DNA from: Alphaproteobacteria bacterium
GTDB taxonomy: Bacteria > Pseudomonadota > Alphaproteobacteria > Micavibrionales > Micavibrionaceae
Length of the DNA: 64,000 bases
Assembly: GCA_018000295.1 (NCBI GenBank)
Contig: JAGNKE010000006.1
Coordinates: forward strand, 1-64,000
Direction: 5' to 3'
Each line of letters begins with the position of its first letter. The stretch's first letter is position 1. The notes beneath the pieces are model-generated. The model searched no databases, was not told where the DNA came from, and was given only the letters and a program-made list of their open reading frames with translations. Below, piece after piece: positions 28,969-38,625 of this stretch. Both the position numbers and the translations under genes were made by a program.

Positions 28969-30323
28969 TCCTGAAAGGCAACCAGCGCGGCGGCGGGCGG
29001 CAGATGGCCGCGCACCTGCTGAACGGGATGCAGAACGAGCATGTGACAATCCATCAGGTCCGGGGGTTCCTGGCCAGCACCGTGCGCGGCGCCCTCGAAG
29101 AAGCCTACGCCCTCGCGCAAGGCACGCAGTGCAAGCAGTACCTCTATTCGCTTTCCCTCAATCCGCCCAAGGATCAAAACGTTCCGGTTGAAGTCTTCGA
29201 GGCGGCGCTCAAGACCATCGAAGAAAAGCTCGGCCTTCAAAACCAGCCGCGTGTCGTCGTCTTCCATGAAAAGGAAGGACGCCGCCATGCCCATTGCGTC
29301 TGGAGCCGGATCGACGTGAATGAAATGAAAGCCGTCAATATCGCCTTCGACCGCCGCAAGCTCCAGGCGGTCTCACGCCAGCTTTTCATCGAGCATGGCT
29401 GGACCATGCCCAAGGGACTGATCGACCCGGCGCACCGCAACCCCCTCACATACACGCGCGCCGAATGGCAGCAGGCCGCACGCACCGGGCGGAGCGCCAG
29501 CGCGATCAAGTCCTGTTTGCAGGAATGCTGGGCCGCGTCCGATGCCCGCAATTCGTTCGAGAGCGCTCTGCATGAGCGCGGGTTCCTTCTGGCGCAAGGC
29601 GACCGGCGGGGGTTCGTCGCCGTCGATGTTTATGGGGAAGTCTTGTCCCTCACCCGCCAGCTCGGTCTCAAGACCAAACAGTTAGAGAAGCGCCTCGGCA
29701 AGCCGCAAGACTTGCCATCGGTTGCCGAAGCAAAAGAGAAGATCGGCGCGGCCGTGCGCGGCCTCTTCGAAAAGTACCGCGCCGAATTGCAGAAGACCCA
29801 CGAACAGGAGCTGCGCCCTCTCCTGCGGATCAAGACAACCATGACCGAACAGCACCGCAAGGACCGCGCGGCGCAAAAGGCGTATCAGGAGAAACGCTGG
29901 AACGAGGAGCAAAACATTCGCGCCTCACGCATCCGCAAGGGCTTCAAGGGCCTGTGGGACAAGCTCACCTTCAAATACTGGACCATCCGCAAGGCCAACG
30001 AGAAGGAAGCCTGGCACTGCCATGTCCGCGACCGGGAGGAACGGCAGGAATTAATAGAAACGCAGCTCGGCCGGCGCGAGAAGCTGCAAACGACATTCAT
30101 GGAGATGCGAACGCGGCACGAGAAGGAGATGCAGGTTCTCGCAGGCGACCTGGCGAAGATGGCGGCGCCGGAAGCAGAGAGAGCAGAGAGAAGCGCCACG
30201 CCCGAAGCATTCAGGGGCAAGGCCAAAGAGACCGATCTCGGGATCGGCCCGGCAGACCGTACTCGACCGCCACGACAACGACCTAGCCGAGGCAAGGGAG
30301 TCGGGCAGGAGCCTGATGCGTAA
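28965..30323 (+). CDS. Relaxase / mobilisation nuclease (MobA/VirD2-like)
   Basis: A 452-residue protein whose N-terminal 150 residues form a HUH relaxase domain: ILKGNQRGGGRQMAAHLL (motif I region), YLYSLSLNPP, and motif III HEKEGRRHAHCVWSR with the HxH metal ligands and an upstream His. At the place where MobA/VirD2 proteins usually carry the nicking Tyr (LLxYL) this protein reads AAHLL; the nearest Tyr is in EEAYALAQ at about residue 47. The C-terminal two thirds is a long Arg/Lys/Glu coiled coil. It ends the mobilisation operon. No oriT could be pinned down by eye. Confidence 0.88.
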   Translation: MILKGNQRGGGRQMAAHLLNGMQNEHVTIHQVRGFLASTVRGALEEAYALAQGTQCKQYLYSLSLNPPKDQNVPVEVFEAALKTIEEKLGLQNQPRVVVFHEKEGRRHAHCVWSRIDVNEMKAVNIAFDRRKLQAVSRQLFIEHGWTMPKGLIDPAHRNPLTYTRAEWQQAARTGRSASAIKSCLQECWAASDARNSFESALHERGFLLAQGDRRGFVAVDVYGEVLSLTRQLGLKTKQLEKRLGKPQDLPSVAEAKEKIGAAVRGLFEKYRAELQKTHEQELRPLLRIKTTMTEQHRKDRAAQKAYQEKRWNEEQNIRASRIRKGFKGLWDKLTFKYWTIRKANEKEAWHCHVRDREERQELIETQLGRREKLQTTFMEMRTRHEKEMQVLAGDLAKMAAPEAERAERSATPEAFRGKAKETDLGIGPADRTRPPRQRPSRGKGVGQEPDA

Positions 30324-30404
30324 CGTTGAACATTAAGGCTATATCAAGCGCACACAATCGATAATTCTGTATACAGATAGACGAAAACCTGGCTATAAAT
30401 CGGT

Positions 30405-30935
30405 ATGGCTTTGTCTTGCTGTAGCAGAATATTGTCGTCTGTGATTGTGATCGCGGTGTTACTGAGCGCCGTGAATGCCTATGCAGATTCACGCCAGCAA
30501 TCATTGATGGAATGGCTTGGCCTCATTAGCTACGAGCCGAAACAAGATTTCTTTAAGAATTTTGCAGAGCTTGAGAAGTATGATCTGGGCGATGGTCCCC
30601 TACTGCCCTTCGTTCCAGAGACTGCGCGGAATATACATGTCTTCAGCAGTGTTTATTTTGACCAGGTCGTTGCGGAATATTCCTTTGACAAACTTGACCT
30701 GGAATTCTTCACTGACAAATGGACAGAACTCAATGAATCAGAGATCAGGCAGGTACTTTCGATTATGACGTCCTGCCCTTGGCAGCGCCCAATTCCTGGA
30801 ACAGCTAAATTTTTCCAAAGCCCAGAACGAGAACGGTGGGGAATCAGCGGATATGCGGCAATCGACACTGAGACATTCGCAGTTTGGTATTACTGGAGCA
30901 GTCCTCGCCCTGCCGCAGGATCGTTCTGCCCCTAA
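30405..30935 (+). CDS. Hypothetical exported protein
   Basis: A 176-residue protein with a signal peptide (VIVIAVLLSAVNAYA). The mature region is acidic and aromatic with the phrases SCPWQRPIPGTAKFF and GYAAIDTETFAVWYYW. Family not recognised. No ribosome binding site is visible before the ATG. It is convergent with the Rhs gene at 31095. It could be an immunity or accessory factor for that Rhs protein, but the opposite orientation is unlike usual immunity genes. Confidence 0.5.
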   Translation: MALSCCSRILSSVIVIAVLLSAVNAYADSRQQSLMEWLGLISYEPKQDFFKNFAELEKYDLGDGPLLPFVPETARNIHVFSSVYFDQVVAEYSFDKLDLEFFTDKWTELNESEIRQVLSIMTSCPWQRPIPGTAKFFQSPERERWGISGYAAIDTETFAVWYYWSSPRPAAGSFCP

Positions 30936-31094
30936 ACACGAGAAATTGCAGCACTACAAATGGTCACATTAATCTCACCTGACTTCGTGTCGGTGGATCG
31001 ACGTACCTAGTATTGTTCTTGTGGAACACCCAGATTCGGCGATGTAGGGTTTATTTGACTCTAGGCTTGGAAAAAGCATTTCCATAGGTAACAA

Positions 31095-34000
31095 CTAAAG
31101 CAAAGGTCTAATTGTAACCTTGGGCCTTTTTGGCTTGTCATGTCGCCCCGGCAGGTTGCTGTCATTGTCAGATTTCTGGTTTGTTACTTTGCAATTTAGG
31201 GAAGCTTCTCTTTCAAGATTAAACTCCGGGTCGTTTGGATTAGGCACCAGCCAAACTAACCCTCCGCCTGAAGCGTCGCTGTAGGGTCCAGCATCGCCGA
31301 CGCGTAGCGATGTCGCATCACCCATTGAGATTGATGGTTCACCAGAAAGCGTTTGACCGAAAAAAAATTGGCCTTCAAGATCTGACGTGCTTACCAGTTG
31401 CGTCGCTGGTCGATGATCGTCAAAAGTAACGCGCATCGTATGAGCGCTTGTGATATCAGAAGGCAAGCCTGACATTAATGCCCAACCAAATATTGTTACA
31501 GCGCTTGGCTGCCCCCCTGGTGAACAGGAAGTAAGGAAGCACGTTACTAGGGCGACGCCATATCCCTGAAATGCACCTCCAAGGATTAATTTACCATCCC
31601 AAATGTATTTACCATTCGGGTCAGAATGGTCGACTGGACTCTGCTCTGTATAGCCAAAGGTGTTCAGCCCGCCTGAGAGTCCTATCGGATCACTTGAGAT
31701 ATACCGCCCCGTCGCCGGGTTGTAGTATCGGTTCCAGTTGTAGAAGAGCATGGTTTCGGAATCATAGTACTGACCGGGAAAGCGCAGGTTGACGGTTGCT
31801 GTGCCTGTCGATGCCTCTTTCCCGAACCCTCCGGAATCCCATGTCCAGATCGTTGATCCCGCCGCGTTCGTGCCATAGCGCGGCGTCATCAAATGATCCG
31901 TGTGCAGATAAGTAACGGTTTCCGTCCCGCCCGATTTCGTCACCTGCGCCAACGGTTCGCCGTTCAGCCAGATGTATTCTCGGATCAGGACGCCGCTGTT
32001 GTCGTATTCACCGGAGAGCAATCCGCCCAGCCCATGGACGTAATGGGTCGTCGTTCCCCCGGCCACTTTCTTGGTACGCTGGTTATTGGCGCTGTAGGTG
32101 TAGGTGCCCACCGTCGTGCCGCCGATCTTGGCGTCTTTCAGCAAGCCCGCCGCGCTCCAGACATAGGTCCGCGCCGTATCGCCCGTGACATTGCCCATGG
32201 CGTCGTAGGTGTAGCTGTTCGCCCCGACGCTGGAGAGTTTGCTGTTCGTCGAGGGATAGGTGTAATTCGTCGTGCCGCCCGCAACTTCCGTCAGGCGGTT
32301 GCCGATGGGATCATAGGTGAAGCTGGTCGCTGTGCCCCCGCCCTCGGCGTTCAGGCGCTCCAGAACATCGTAGGTATAGGTGCGGATGCCCTTTTGCGTG
32401 ATGTTCCCGTCAGCGTCGGTATCGTAGGCGTGGTTGAAAACGCCGGCGACCGTGCGGTTGGTCGGGCGGTAATCCTGATCGAAGGTGGCCGATAAGGTCT
32501 TGCTGTTTCCATAGGTCAGGCCCGTCATCGGGCCGAAAGGCAGATAGGCAATCGACGAGGCCAGATTGGTGGCCGTGCCGTTCACAGGCGCGGCGACGTT
32601 CGTCACCTGCCCGTTGCCATTGAGCGTATACGTCACTTGCCGTCCCGAGGGGAGTGTGATCTTTTTCAGGACTCCCGCAAGGTCGTATTCGTAGGCGGTG
32701 GTGAAGGTCAGAGCGCCGCGAATTTCCTTCACTTCGGTCAACTGGCCCAACGCGTTGTATTTGTAGTCCGTGGTGCCCGCCGCATCCACCACACGGCACA
32801 GGCGGCCTTTGGACGTGCCGCAATTTCCGGGCGTCGGATTGTCGTCATAGGTCAGGGTGACGTTAAGCGAAGTGTCCGACGGATAGGCAACCGTCGCCAG
32901 TCGGTTGATGGCGTCATAGGTGTAATTGGTCACGACCGAACGGGCATCCGTCATCTGCGTGACATCACCGTTCTTGTTGACGACATAGGTCGCCGTGCCG
33001 GTATCGGGACTGACGATCTGGGTCACATCGCCGAAGGCGTTGTAGCTATAGGTCGTCGTGTTGTTGCGCGGGTCTTTGATGCCTGTGGTTTGATCCAGAT
33101 CGTTGATCGTGTTGGTGGTCACGCCGGAAAGCGCATCGGTGGCCGTGATCAGTCTGTCCAGCCCGTCAAAGGCATAGTTCGTGGCGTGATTATTGGCGTT
33201 GGTATAGATGGTCTGGTTGCTGTTCTTGTCATAGGCATAGGAGCGCGTCCACGCAGCTCCGGCCCCGATAGAGGTTAAAAGCCGCGATAGTTCATCGAAG
33301 GTCTGGCTGTGCGTGTATTTCAGGACGTTGGAAGGGTCTTTCCGGACCTCGGTCAGGATGTTGCCGTCATCGTCCAGCGTATAGGTGACCGTGTTGCCGA
33401 GATCGTCCGCCATGCCCGTCATTCGGCGGGCATTATCGTAGGTATAGGTGACCGTCGCGCCGTTCGGCGAGTCGATCTGCGTCATATCACCATTGAAGTT
33501 ATAAGTGAAGGTGGTCAGCGCTTCGAGCGCGGTGCCGAACGCCTGTTTCGTTGTCTTCAACCGTCCGAGCGTGTCATAGGTCATGCGGGTTTCGATGCCG
33601 TTCTCATCCTTGGTAATCAGCGGTCGGTCGGCGGCATCGAAGGATGTGGTTTCCGTAAACTGGCCCAGCGCGTTGGTCGTCTTGATCAACCTGAAACTGG
33701 CGTCATAGGTGAAGGTCGTCTTGTCGGTGACATCGGTGCGCGGACCGTCGATCTCTTTCAGGCGGCCCAGCACAATGTTCCCGCCGACGGTGGTATTGCC
33801 CCAGTAGGTGTAAGTGGTCGTGCGCGTCTCGCCGGAGTTGGTGTCGGTCACGGTAACGCTGGTCATGCGACCGTCTGCATCGTAGCCGTAATCGGTCGTC
33901 TTTCCGGCCTCGGTGATGACATCGGGCAAGCGCAGGCTGGGAACCCATGTGGTCGTGATCGTGCGCTCTTCCGGTGTGCCCACGGCCTCAACGCGGGCCG

Positions 34001-36035
34001 TCTCCAGCCCGTTCTGATCCGTCGTGTAGGTGGTGAGGTTGCCTTTCCAGTCGGTCGTGCTGGCGAGATAGCCGCTGGAATTATAGGTGTAGGCCATGTT
34101 CGCGGCGGGACAGTGAGCGCTGGCCACGCCGTCCACCTTGGTGATTTTCCGCAACCCGTTAATCACCGTATAGGTATAGATCGTCTGCTTGCCGAGCGGG
34201 TTGGTCTCGGTGATGGTGCCGTCGGAGTTATAGGTCAGGGTGTAATCGTCCACGCCTCCGGCGTGGGAGGAGGAATTGGCGCGGCCCTGCGCGTCATAGC
34301 CCCAGGTCGCATAGCGGACACCCATCTCGTCGGTGATGCCCGTGAGCGCATTGACGAAGGTCGTGTTTTCATAATGGTAGATGCGGGTCTTGGTGTCGGG
34401 CTTGGAGACCTGCGTGAGATTGTTGTTCGTTCCATAGGTGTAGGTAAACGTTCCGTCGGGCGTGACGACGGTCGAGACGCGGCTGGAGCCGTCATAGGTC
34501 AGGGTCAGGCTGCGCCCGTGCTCGTCGGTCACGGTGGAGAGCCGCCCCGATCCGTCATAGGTCAGGTTGAGCGCTTCGCCGCCCTGCGTTTCGATGCGAG
34601 TGAGTTTCCTGCTGGTGTTGTAAGTTTCCTTGGTCTTGCTTTCATCCGTGTACAGATAGCCGATCAGAGTGGGCGTGGCGTCATAGCGTGCGGTAAAGGT
34701 TGCCTTCACGTCCGAATCCAGCGCCTGCCAGTTATTGGTTCCAGCATCGGAGCGGAACAAATAGGCGGTTCCTTCTGATGTCGTAATCTGCGCCGAATCC
34801 GACTGCGTGCCGTTCTTGATCTCCAGGGAGCGGTCGTAATTGTGCCGCCAGTATTTGCCGAGATTGAAGCTCAGCCAGTCGCCGTTGCTGCGGTAGATGC
34901 GTGTGAATTTCAAGAGGCTTGGGCCCATGTAGTCTGCTTCGCTCTGGATCTTGAACCCGTAGGCGAAGTTGATCGGATTGCCACTTTGGGGTGATGGACC
35001 CTTAGAACAATTACAGGTTGGCTGGTCCGGCTCCTTTTTCGGATTCTCTCCGCAAGGTACATTCGGATCAATCGGCCATTCGCAACCTGGATAGACGCCC
35101 GAGGCGCTTTCGCAGGTTACGCCTGCCGGCAAATGCTTGGTCGTGGGATCAGGAGTAAGACGGAAACACGTTTCAACCTTGCCGTTTCTGCGGTACTGAT
35201 AGATCGGCGGAGGATGGTAGTAACGGGTTCCAACCGTGTAGTAATAGATGCGCGAGTAATAGCCCGCTCCTGGTCCGTCCATCGTGAACTTGCCGGTATT
35301 GCACTTATCGTAAATCCAGGGCGGGGCATTGCCGTGATTGATGTTCGGGCCGCCTGTGAGCCAGCTCCATGTATCGTCCGCAATCGGCCCCAGATAAGAG
35401 AACTTGTTGATATCCATCGTCGTCTGGGCATCCGTGTATTGATGCAGCGTCGAAGTCCCTCCCGATTGAGTCCGGTACTTGTAGCAAAACTGAAAGGGGA
35501 TATCTTTCTTCGTTCCGACAGGCGCTCCGGGGTTCTTGAACCAGAGCGTGTCATCCACAAGGCCGTTATTCAGATAGGTCGTTGAATCGCCCTGCACAAG
35601 CGTTTCAGCAGTCCCGCCATGCTGGTCCTGCATGGCCTGCGGACTAGACTGGACGATGCGCGGCGTGCCGTTGGTTTCCGTCCAGGTATCGACTCGGGCC
35701 GTACATTGGTCGTTCGGTTTCTTGGTCGGATTGTTTCCCCAGGTTCCGGTTGCGTCCGACTTCGCTACATGGTTGGAGCACGTCGAGTAGTTAATGTACA
35801 TATCCCGTGACGTTGTGAACGCGCCGTACAAAGGCGCGGACCCGCCGACCACTGGCTCATTTGGCGGATAAACCCAATGCGTCACGGCGCTGCACAGCGC
35901 CGTATCGTTGCAATCGTTTTTGTTCGGATCGACGGCATAAACGCAGTCGTAGGGGGCGACTAAAGGGACGACCGCACAGGCAAGAACGACAACAAGCCTG
36001 AGCGTGGAGAACAACCGTCCGTATGCCTGCCCCAT
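31095..36035 (-). CDS. Full-length exported Rhs repeat protein
   Basis: A 1646-residue protein. It has a signal peptide (LVVVLACAVVPLVAPYDCVYA), a Cys-rich N-terminal region of about 330 residues, the DUF6531-type GNPINFAYGFKIQSEADY, more than 20 YD repeats and an RHS core ending SSDPIGLSGGLNTFGY and DPNGK. After that comes a variable C-terminal region of about 150 residues with hydrophobic and Gly-rich parts, in which I recognise no toxin family. GGAAGGAG precedes the start. The repeat core is closely related in DNA and protein to the chromosomal Rhs gene at 1058, so the two could recombine. No same-strand immunity gene follows it. Confidence 0.93.
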   Translation of the reverse strand: MGQAYGRLFSTLRLVVVLACAVVPLVAPYDCVYAVDPNKNDCNDTALCSAVTHWVYPPNEPVVGGSAPLYGAFTTSRDMYINYSTCSNHVAKSDATGTWGNNPTKKPNDQCTARVDTWTETNGTPRIVQSSPQAMQDQHGGTAETLVQGDSTTYLNNGLVDDTLWFKNPGAPVGTKKDIPFQFCYKYRTQSGGTSTLHQYTDAQTTMDINKFSYLGPIADDTWSWLTGGPNINHGNAPPWIYDKCNTGKFTMDGPGAGYYSRIYYYTVGTRYYHPPPIYQYRRNGKVETCFRLTPDPTTKHLPAGVTCESASGVYPGCEWPIDPNVPCGENPKKEPDQPTCNCSKGPSPQSGNPINFAYGFKIQSEADYMGPSLLKFTRIYRSNGDWLSFNLGKYWRHNYDRSLEIKNGTQSDSAQITTSEGTAYLFRSDAGTNNWQALDSDVKATFTARYDATPTLIGYLYTDESKTKETYNTSRKLTRIETQGGEALNLTYDGSGRLSTVTDEHGRSLTLTYDGSSRVSTVVTPDGTFTYTYGTNNNLTQVSKPDTKTRIYHYENTTFVNALTGITDEMGVRYATWGYDAQGRANSSSHAGGVDDYTLTYNSDGTITETNPLGKQTIYTYTVINGLRKITKVDGVASAHCPAANMAYTYNSSGYLASTTDWKGNLTTYTTDQNGLETARVEAVGTPEERTITTTWVPSLRLPDVITEAGKTTDYGYDADGRMTSVTVTDTNSGETRTTTYTYWGNTTVGGNIVLGRLKEIDGPRTDVTDKTTFTYDASFRLIKTTNALGQFTETTSFDAADRPLITKDENGIETRMTYDTLGRLKTTKQAFGTALEALTTFTYNFNGDMTQIDSPNGATVTYTYDNARRMTGMADDLGNTVTYTLDDDGNILTEVRKDPSNVLKYTHSQTFDELSRLLTSIGAGAAWTRSYAYDKNSNQTIYTNANNHATNYAFDGLDRLITATDALSGVTTNTINDLDQTTGIKDPRNNTTTYSYNAFGDVTQIVSPDTGTATYVVNKNGDVTQMTDARSVVTNYTYDAINRLATVAYPSDTSLNVTLTYDDNPTPGNCGTSKGRLCRVVDAAGTTDYKYNALGQLTEVKEIRGALTFTTAYEYDLAGVLKKITLPSGRQVTYTLNGNGQVTNVAAPVNGTATNLASSIAYLPFGPMTGLTYGNSKTLSATFDQDYRPTNRTVAGVFNHAYDTDADGNITQKGIRTYTYDVLERLNAEGGGTATSFTYDPIGNRLTEVAGGTTNYTYPSTNSKLSSVGANSYTYDAMGNVTGDTARTYVWSAAGLLKDAKIGGTTVGTYTYSANNQRTKKVAGGTTTHYVHGLGGLLSGEYDNSGVLIREYIWLNGEPLAQVTKSGGTETVTYLHTDHLMTPRYGTNAAGSTIWTWDSGGFGKEASTGTATVNLRFPGQYYDSETMLFYNWNRYYNPATGRYISSDPIGLSGGLNTFGYTEQSPVDHSDPNGKYIWDGKLILGGAFQGYGVALVTCFLTSCSPGGQPSAVTIFGWALMSGLPSDITSAHTMRVTFDDHRPATQLVSTSDLEGQFFFGQTLSGEPSISMGDATSLRVGDAGPYSDASGGGLVWLVPNPNDPEFNLEREASLNCKVTNQKSDNDSNLPGRHDKPKRPKVTIRPLL

Positions 36036-36319
36036 TGAGTTGCTCCTTCCCGGCCGCCGCGCGTGGCATCACTGGCGGTCCACAACGTCCCACGCACGCT
36101 GCGGGAAAAGGAACCGAAGCAGGCCGAAGACAGTTTCTCTAAGACGACATAAACGCAGTAATTGCACAAACGACTATAAAAGACGTAAAAAGAAACAGGC
36201 AAGAAAAAAGAATCGCCCTTCGGACACAACACGCGTTCAATCAATGTGTGTGTGTTCCGTTGAAGGCGCATGACAGGTTCTGCCAACAGTTTTGATAATT
36301 CAGCGCAAGGAGGCGTGCG

Positions 36320-37057
36320 ATGGTTTCTCTGGCTCTTTCCCGTTCTGCTATGTTCAAGATGGCCACGCTCGTCGGCCTGTCATCCCTTGTCCTCGCTCTG
36401 CCTACGCTGGCGTTCTCCACAGCCGCAGAGCCCGTGCGCCCGCAACCGACGGCCGAGGAACAGTCCTTGCTAGATCAATACCCCGCCTTTTCGGAGGCCA
36501 TCCATATCCTTGAAGAAAACCCCGGTGGAGACATCCACCGCTTCCTTGAACAGAATGTCGGCGCGACTGTCTGGCTGGACACGACGATCATCCGCTACCT
36601 GCCGATGAACAAGAACACCCTCGACGATCCGATCTGGCGCGCCACGACCGACAGGAAGGACAACCCGGTCTATACGAACTGCTGGAAGGAGCCCGATGAG
36701 GTCGTGATCGGCATCGCAAACTTCGGGGACAAGGGCTTGCCCCTGCCCCTCGACGCCGCCGATATCGAGGCGGGCTGCGCCACGCATATCCGTTTCCGCC
36801 TCTTGGCCGGAGAGGAGTCGGACGCCAATCTCAACATCACCTGGGGTGACAACAAGCTCCAGTGGTTGATGGCCTCCTTCTTCAAAATCGAAAAGACCGC
36901 GCTTGATGACGGCGAGATTCTTTACACTCTGGTCGAACAGGACATTCCCGTTGAGACCAGAAGCGCCTTCAATACATACAAGCGTGTGCAAGAACGGCCC
37001 TTGCCGATTCTGACGCTCGGGACAGCCCAGCCGCCAGACGCGACGCCCTCGCCCTGA
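36320..37057 (+). CDS. Hypothetical exported protein
   Basis: A 245-residue protein with a signal peptide (MATLVGLSSLVLALPTLAFS); AAGGAGG sits at good distance from the ATG at 36320. The mature domain contains two Cys (TNCWKEP, EAGCATH) and ends in a Pro-rich tail. No family recognised. It is divergent from the Rhs gene; the 284-bp region between them (36036-36319) must contain both promoters. Confidence 0.65.
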   Translation: MVSLALSRSAMFKMATLVGLSSLVLALPTLAFSTAAEPVRPQPTAEEQSLLDQYPAFSEAIHILEENPGGDIHRFLEQNVGATVWLDTTIIRYLPMNKNTLDDPIWRATTDRKDNPVYTNCWKEPDEVVIGIANFGDKGLPLPLDAADIEAGCATHIRFRLLAGEESDANLNITWGDNKLQWLMASFFKIEKTALDDGEILYTLVEQDIPVETRSAFNTYKRVQERPLPILTLGTAQPPDATPSP

Positions 37058-37470
37058 TTCGACGCTCCTTCGTTAGAAATTGTCCGGTCCCCGTTGCCCG
37101 GAGACTGGGAGCGCCTGATCTGTCGTCCTCTATCCTTTTTGACGCCTAAAGCTTTCTCCAACTCTCTTAACCGGGCGCACTCTTGAACGTCACCGGTACG
37201 CTGCGTCCGATCCGCGCTTTAGTTCTCCGCTCGCTTGCCTTTCAGAACCCTGACTTTGTTGCTCCGGAGCGCAGAATCCGCGTCGTCAGCACAGCAGTCC
37301 GTGCGTCTTTCTCCGTCATTTCATCAGCCTGCTTTTCGTTTCCCGCTTCTCCTGAGCGTTTTCATAAGACCTCACGAACCCCTCCGACCTTTCACCCGAT
37401 GATTCTCTGTCTGTCCGGGCATGAAAGGCTCGGAATGGTCCGGGCCTCCTGAACCCTCAAGGAGGACACT
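37058..37470. other. Spacer with no convincing gene
   Basis: In these 413 bp I see only short frames without ribosome binding sites. It ends with the ribosome binding site of the small gene at 37471 and probably holds its promoter. Confidence 0.5.
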
Positions 37471-37647
37471 ATGAAACTCACCACACGTTTCGAACTGGCG
37501 TCCAAATCCACTAGCGAACTGCGCGGCCTGTACCGCGACATCTTCAATGCGCTCGCGCACTTCGAGCAGCCGCATGAACGGCGCAACGCCATCGCGTCGC
37601 TGCAAAACATCCGCGCGGAACTCGCGGACCGCGCCCCCGGTTTCTGA
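37471..37647 (+). CDS. Small conserved-looking protein of 58 residues
   Basis: The frame starts ATG with AAGGAGGACACT directly before it, the strongest ribosome binding site in the area. The product begins MKLTTRFELASKSTSELRG and is helical with an Arg-rich end; it has no cysteines or membrane segment. Similar short proteins occur beside ArdC-like genes in mobile elements as far as I recall, but I cannot name a family. A hairpin follows at 37671. Confidence 0.65.
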   Translation: MKLTTRFELASKSTSELRGLYRDIFNALAHFEQPHERRNAIASLQNIRAELADRAPGF

Positions 37648-37670
37648 CCGAGTTCCTGCGCAAACCAATG

Positions 37671-37695
37671 CGTGCTCCGCGACAAGCGGAGCACG
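37671..37695. terminator. Hairpin between convergent genes
   Basis: CGTGCTCCGC and GCGGAGCACG form a perfect 10-bp stem with a 5-nt loop. It lies between the stops of the small gene (+) and the ArdC-like gene (-) and could serve both, although no T-run follows. Confidence 0.6.
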
Positions 37696-37707
37696 CAAAT
37701 GCCGCGC

Positions 37708-38625
37708 CTAAGCGGCGGCCTCCTGTTGCGCCTTTGGCTGCAAGCCGGTCAGGAAGTCGGCAGCGCGCTGCGCGTGGGAAGCGGCGGAGACAATCGCCCG
37801 CTTGTCCTCCTTGAGGACGGCGAGCCAATGGCCGAGGTAAGCGGCGTGATCGTCGCGGGGTTCCAAGGCGAGTCCGAGATCAGCGGCCAGGAAGGCGCTG
37901 CCCATCTCGGCGACCAGCTCCTCGCGGGCGTAGCCGGCATCGCCGAAGGACTTGCGTCCGAAGTCTCGGTCGAGGCGCTTGGGGTGACGGGTCCAGTGCG
38001 TGGCCTCATGGGCGAGCGTCGCGTAGTAGCTTTCGGCATCGCGAAAGCTCTCGAAGGGCGGCATCTGGATGTGATCGGAACCGATGGCGTAGTACGCCAT
38101 GTTGCCGCCGTGACGGATTTCTGCGCGGGTGGCGGTGAAGAACGCGTCTGCGGCTTCGATCCGCTGCACGGGATCAAGGGCCGGTTCGGCCAGCTCGTAG
38201 AACTTTGCGGGCAAACCCTCCACCTGCTCGACATTGAAGACGGTGTAGCCTTTCAGGAACGGGATGGTGCGTTCTTCGTCTGCGCCGGTTTCGGCATCTA
38301 GCTCGGTGCGCGTGATGGTATTGGCGTAGACGACTAGCTCGCCCTTCTCGCCCTTGCGGACATGTGCTCCCATCTCGGCGGCCTGCTTGTAGGTCATCCA
38401 GATCGGCGCTGCGTACCCGCGATCCATCGCGGCGGACCAGAGCATCAGGACGTTGATGCCGTTGTAGGGCTGGCCGTTATGCCGCAGCGGGCGGGTAATG
38501 CGTCCGGCGGCGTGCTCGGCGTTCCACGGTTTCATCCAGGGCCGCACGCCCTGTTCGAGGTCGGCGATGATCCGGTCCGTGATCCGGCTGTAGACTTCTT
38601 TGCGTTCGGCGTGTTCGTGTTTCAT
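37708..38625 (-). CDS. ArdC-like antirestriction protein with zincin domain
   Basis: A 305-residue protein from the ATG at 38625, which has AAGGAGA before it. The N-terminal domain (IADLEQGVRPWMKPW, then NGQPYNGINVLMLW) is the ArdC single-stranded-DNA-binding domain; the C-terminal zincin-like domain has TLAHEATHWTRHPKRLDR (HExxH) and YAREELVAEMGSAFL with the third-ligand Glu. ArdC-type proteins protect incoming single-stranded DNA from host restriction during conjugation. Presence here fits a mobilisable element. The frame is open to 38844 but that part looks non-coding. Confidence 0.9.
   Translation of the reverse strand: MKHEHAERKEVYSRITDRIIADLEQGVRPWMKPWNAEHAAGRITRPLRHNGQPYNGINVLMLWSAAMDRGYAAPIWMTYKQAAEMGAHVRKGEKGELVVYANTITRTELDAETGADEERTIPFLKGYTVFNVEQVEGLPAKFYELAEPALDPVQRIEAADAFFTATRAEIRHGGNMAYYAIGSDHIQMPPFESFRDAESYYATLAHEATHWTRHPKRLDRDFGRKSFGDAGYAREELVAEMGSAFLAADLGLALEPRDDHAAYLGHWLAVLKEDKRAIVSAASHAQRAADFLTGLQPKAQQEAAA

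Noticed and set aside
24613..30323. Complete conjugation system (ICE)
   Set aside because: Only coupling protein, MobC and relaxase are present. I found no VirB4, VirB6, VirB8-10 or other channel genes anywhere in the element.
33309..34778. Long open frame of 489 codons on the plus strand
   Set aside because: It is the reverse shadow of the Rhs YD repeats, giving a periodic Arg/Gly/Val sequence with no ribosome binding site.
31095..36035. Duplicated Rhs gene as a tandem duplication or insertion sequence
   Set aside because: The two Rhs loci lie on different replicative histories (chromosome and element), differ in their N- and C-terminal regions and have no common flanking repeats; relatedness is best explained by Rhs family similarity and exchange.
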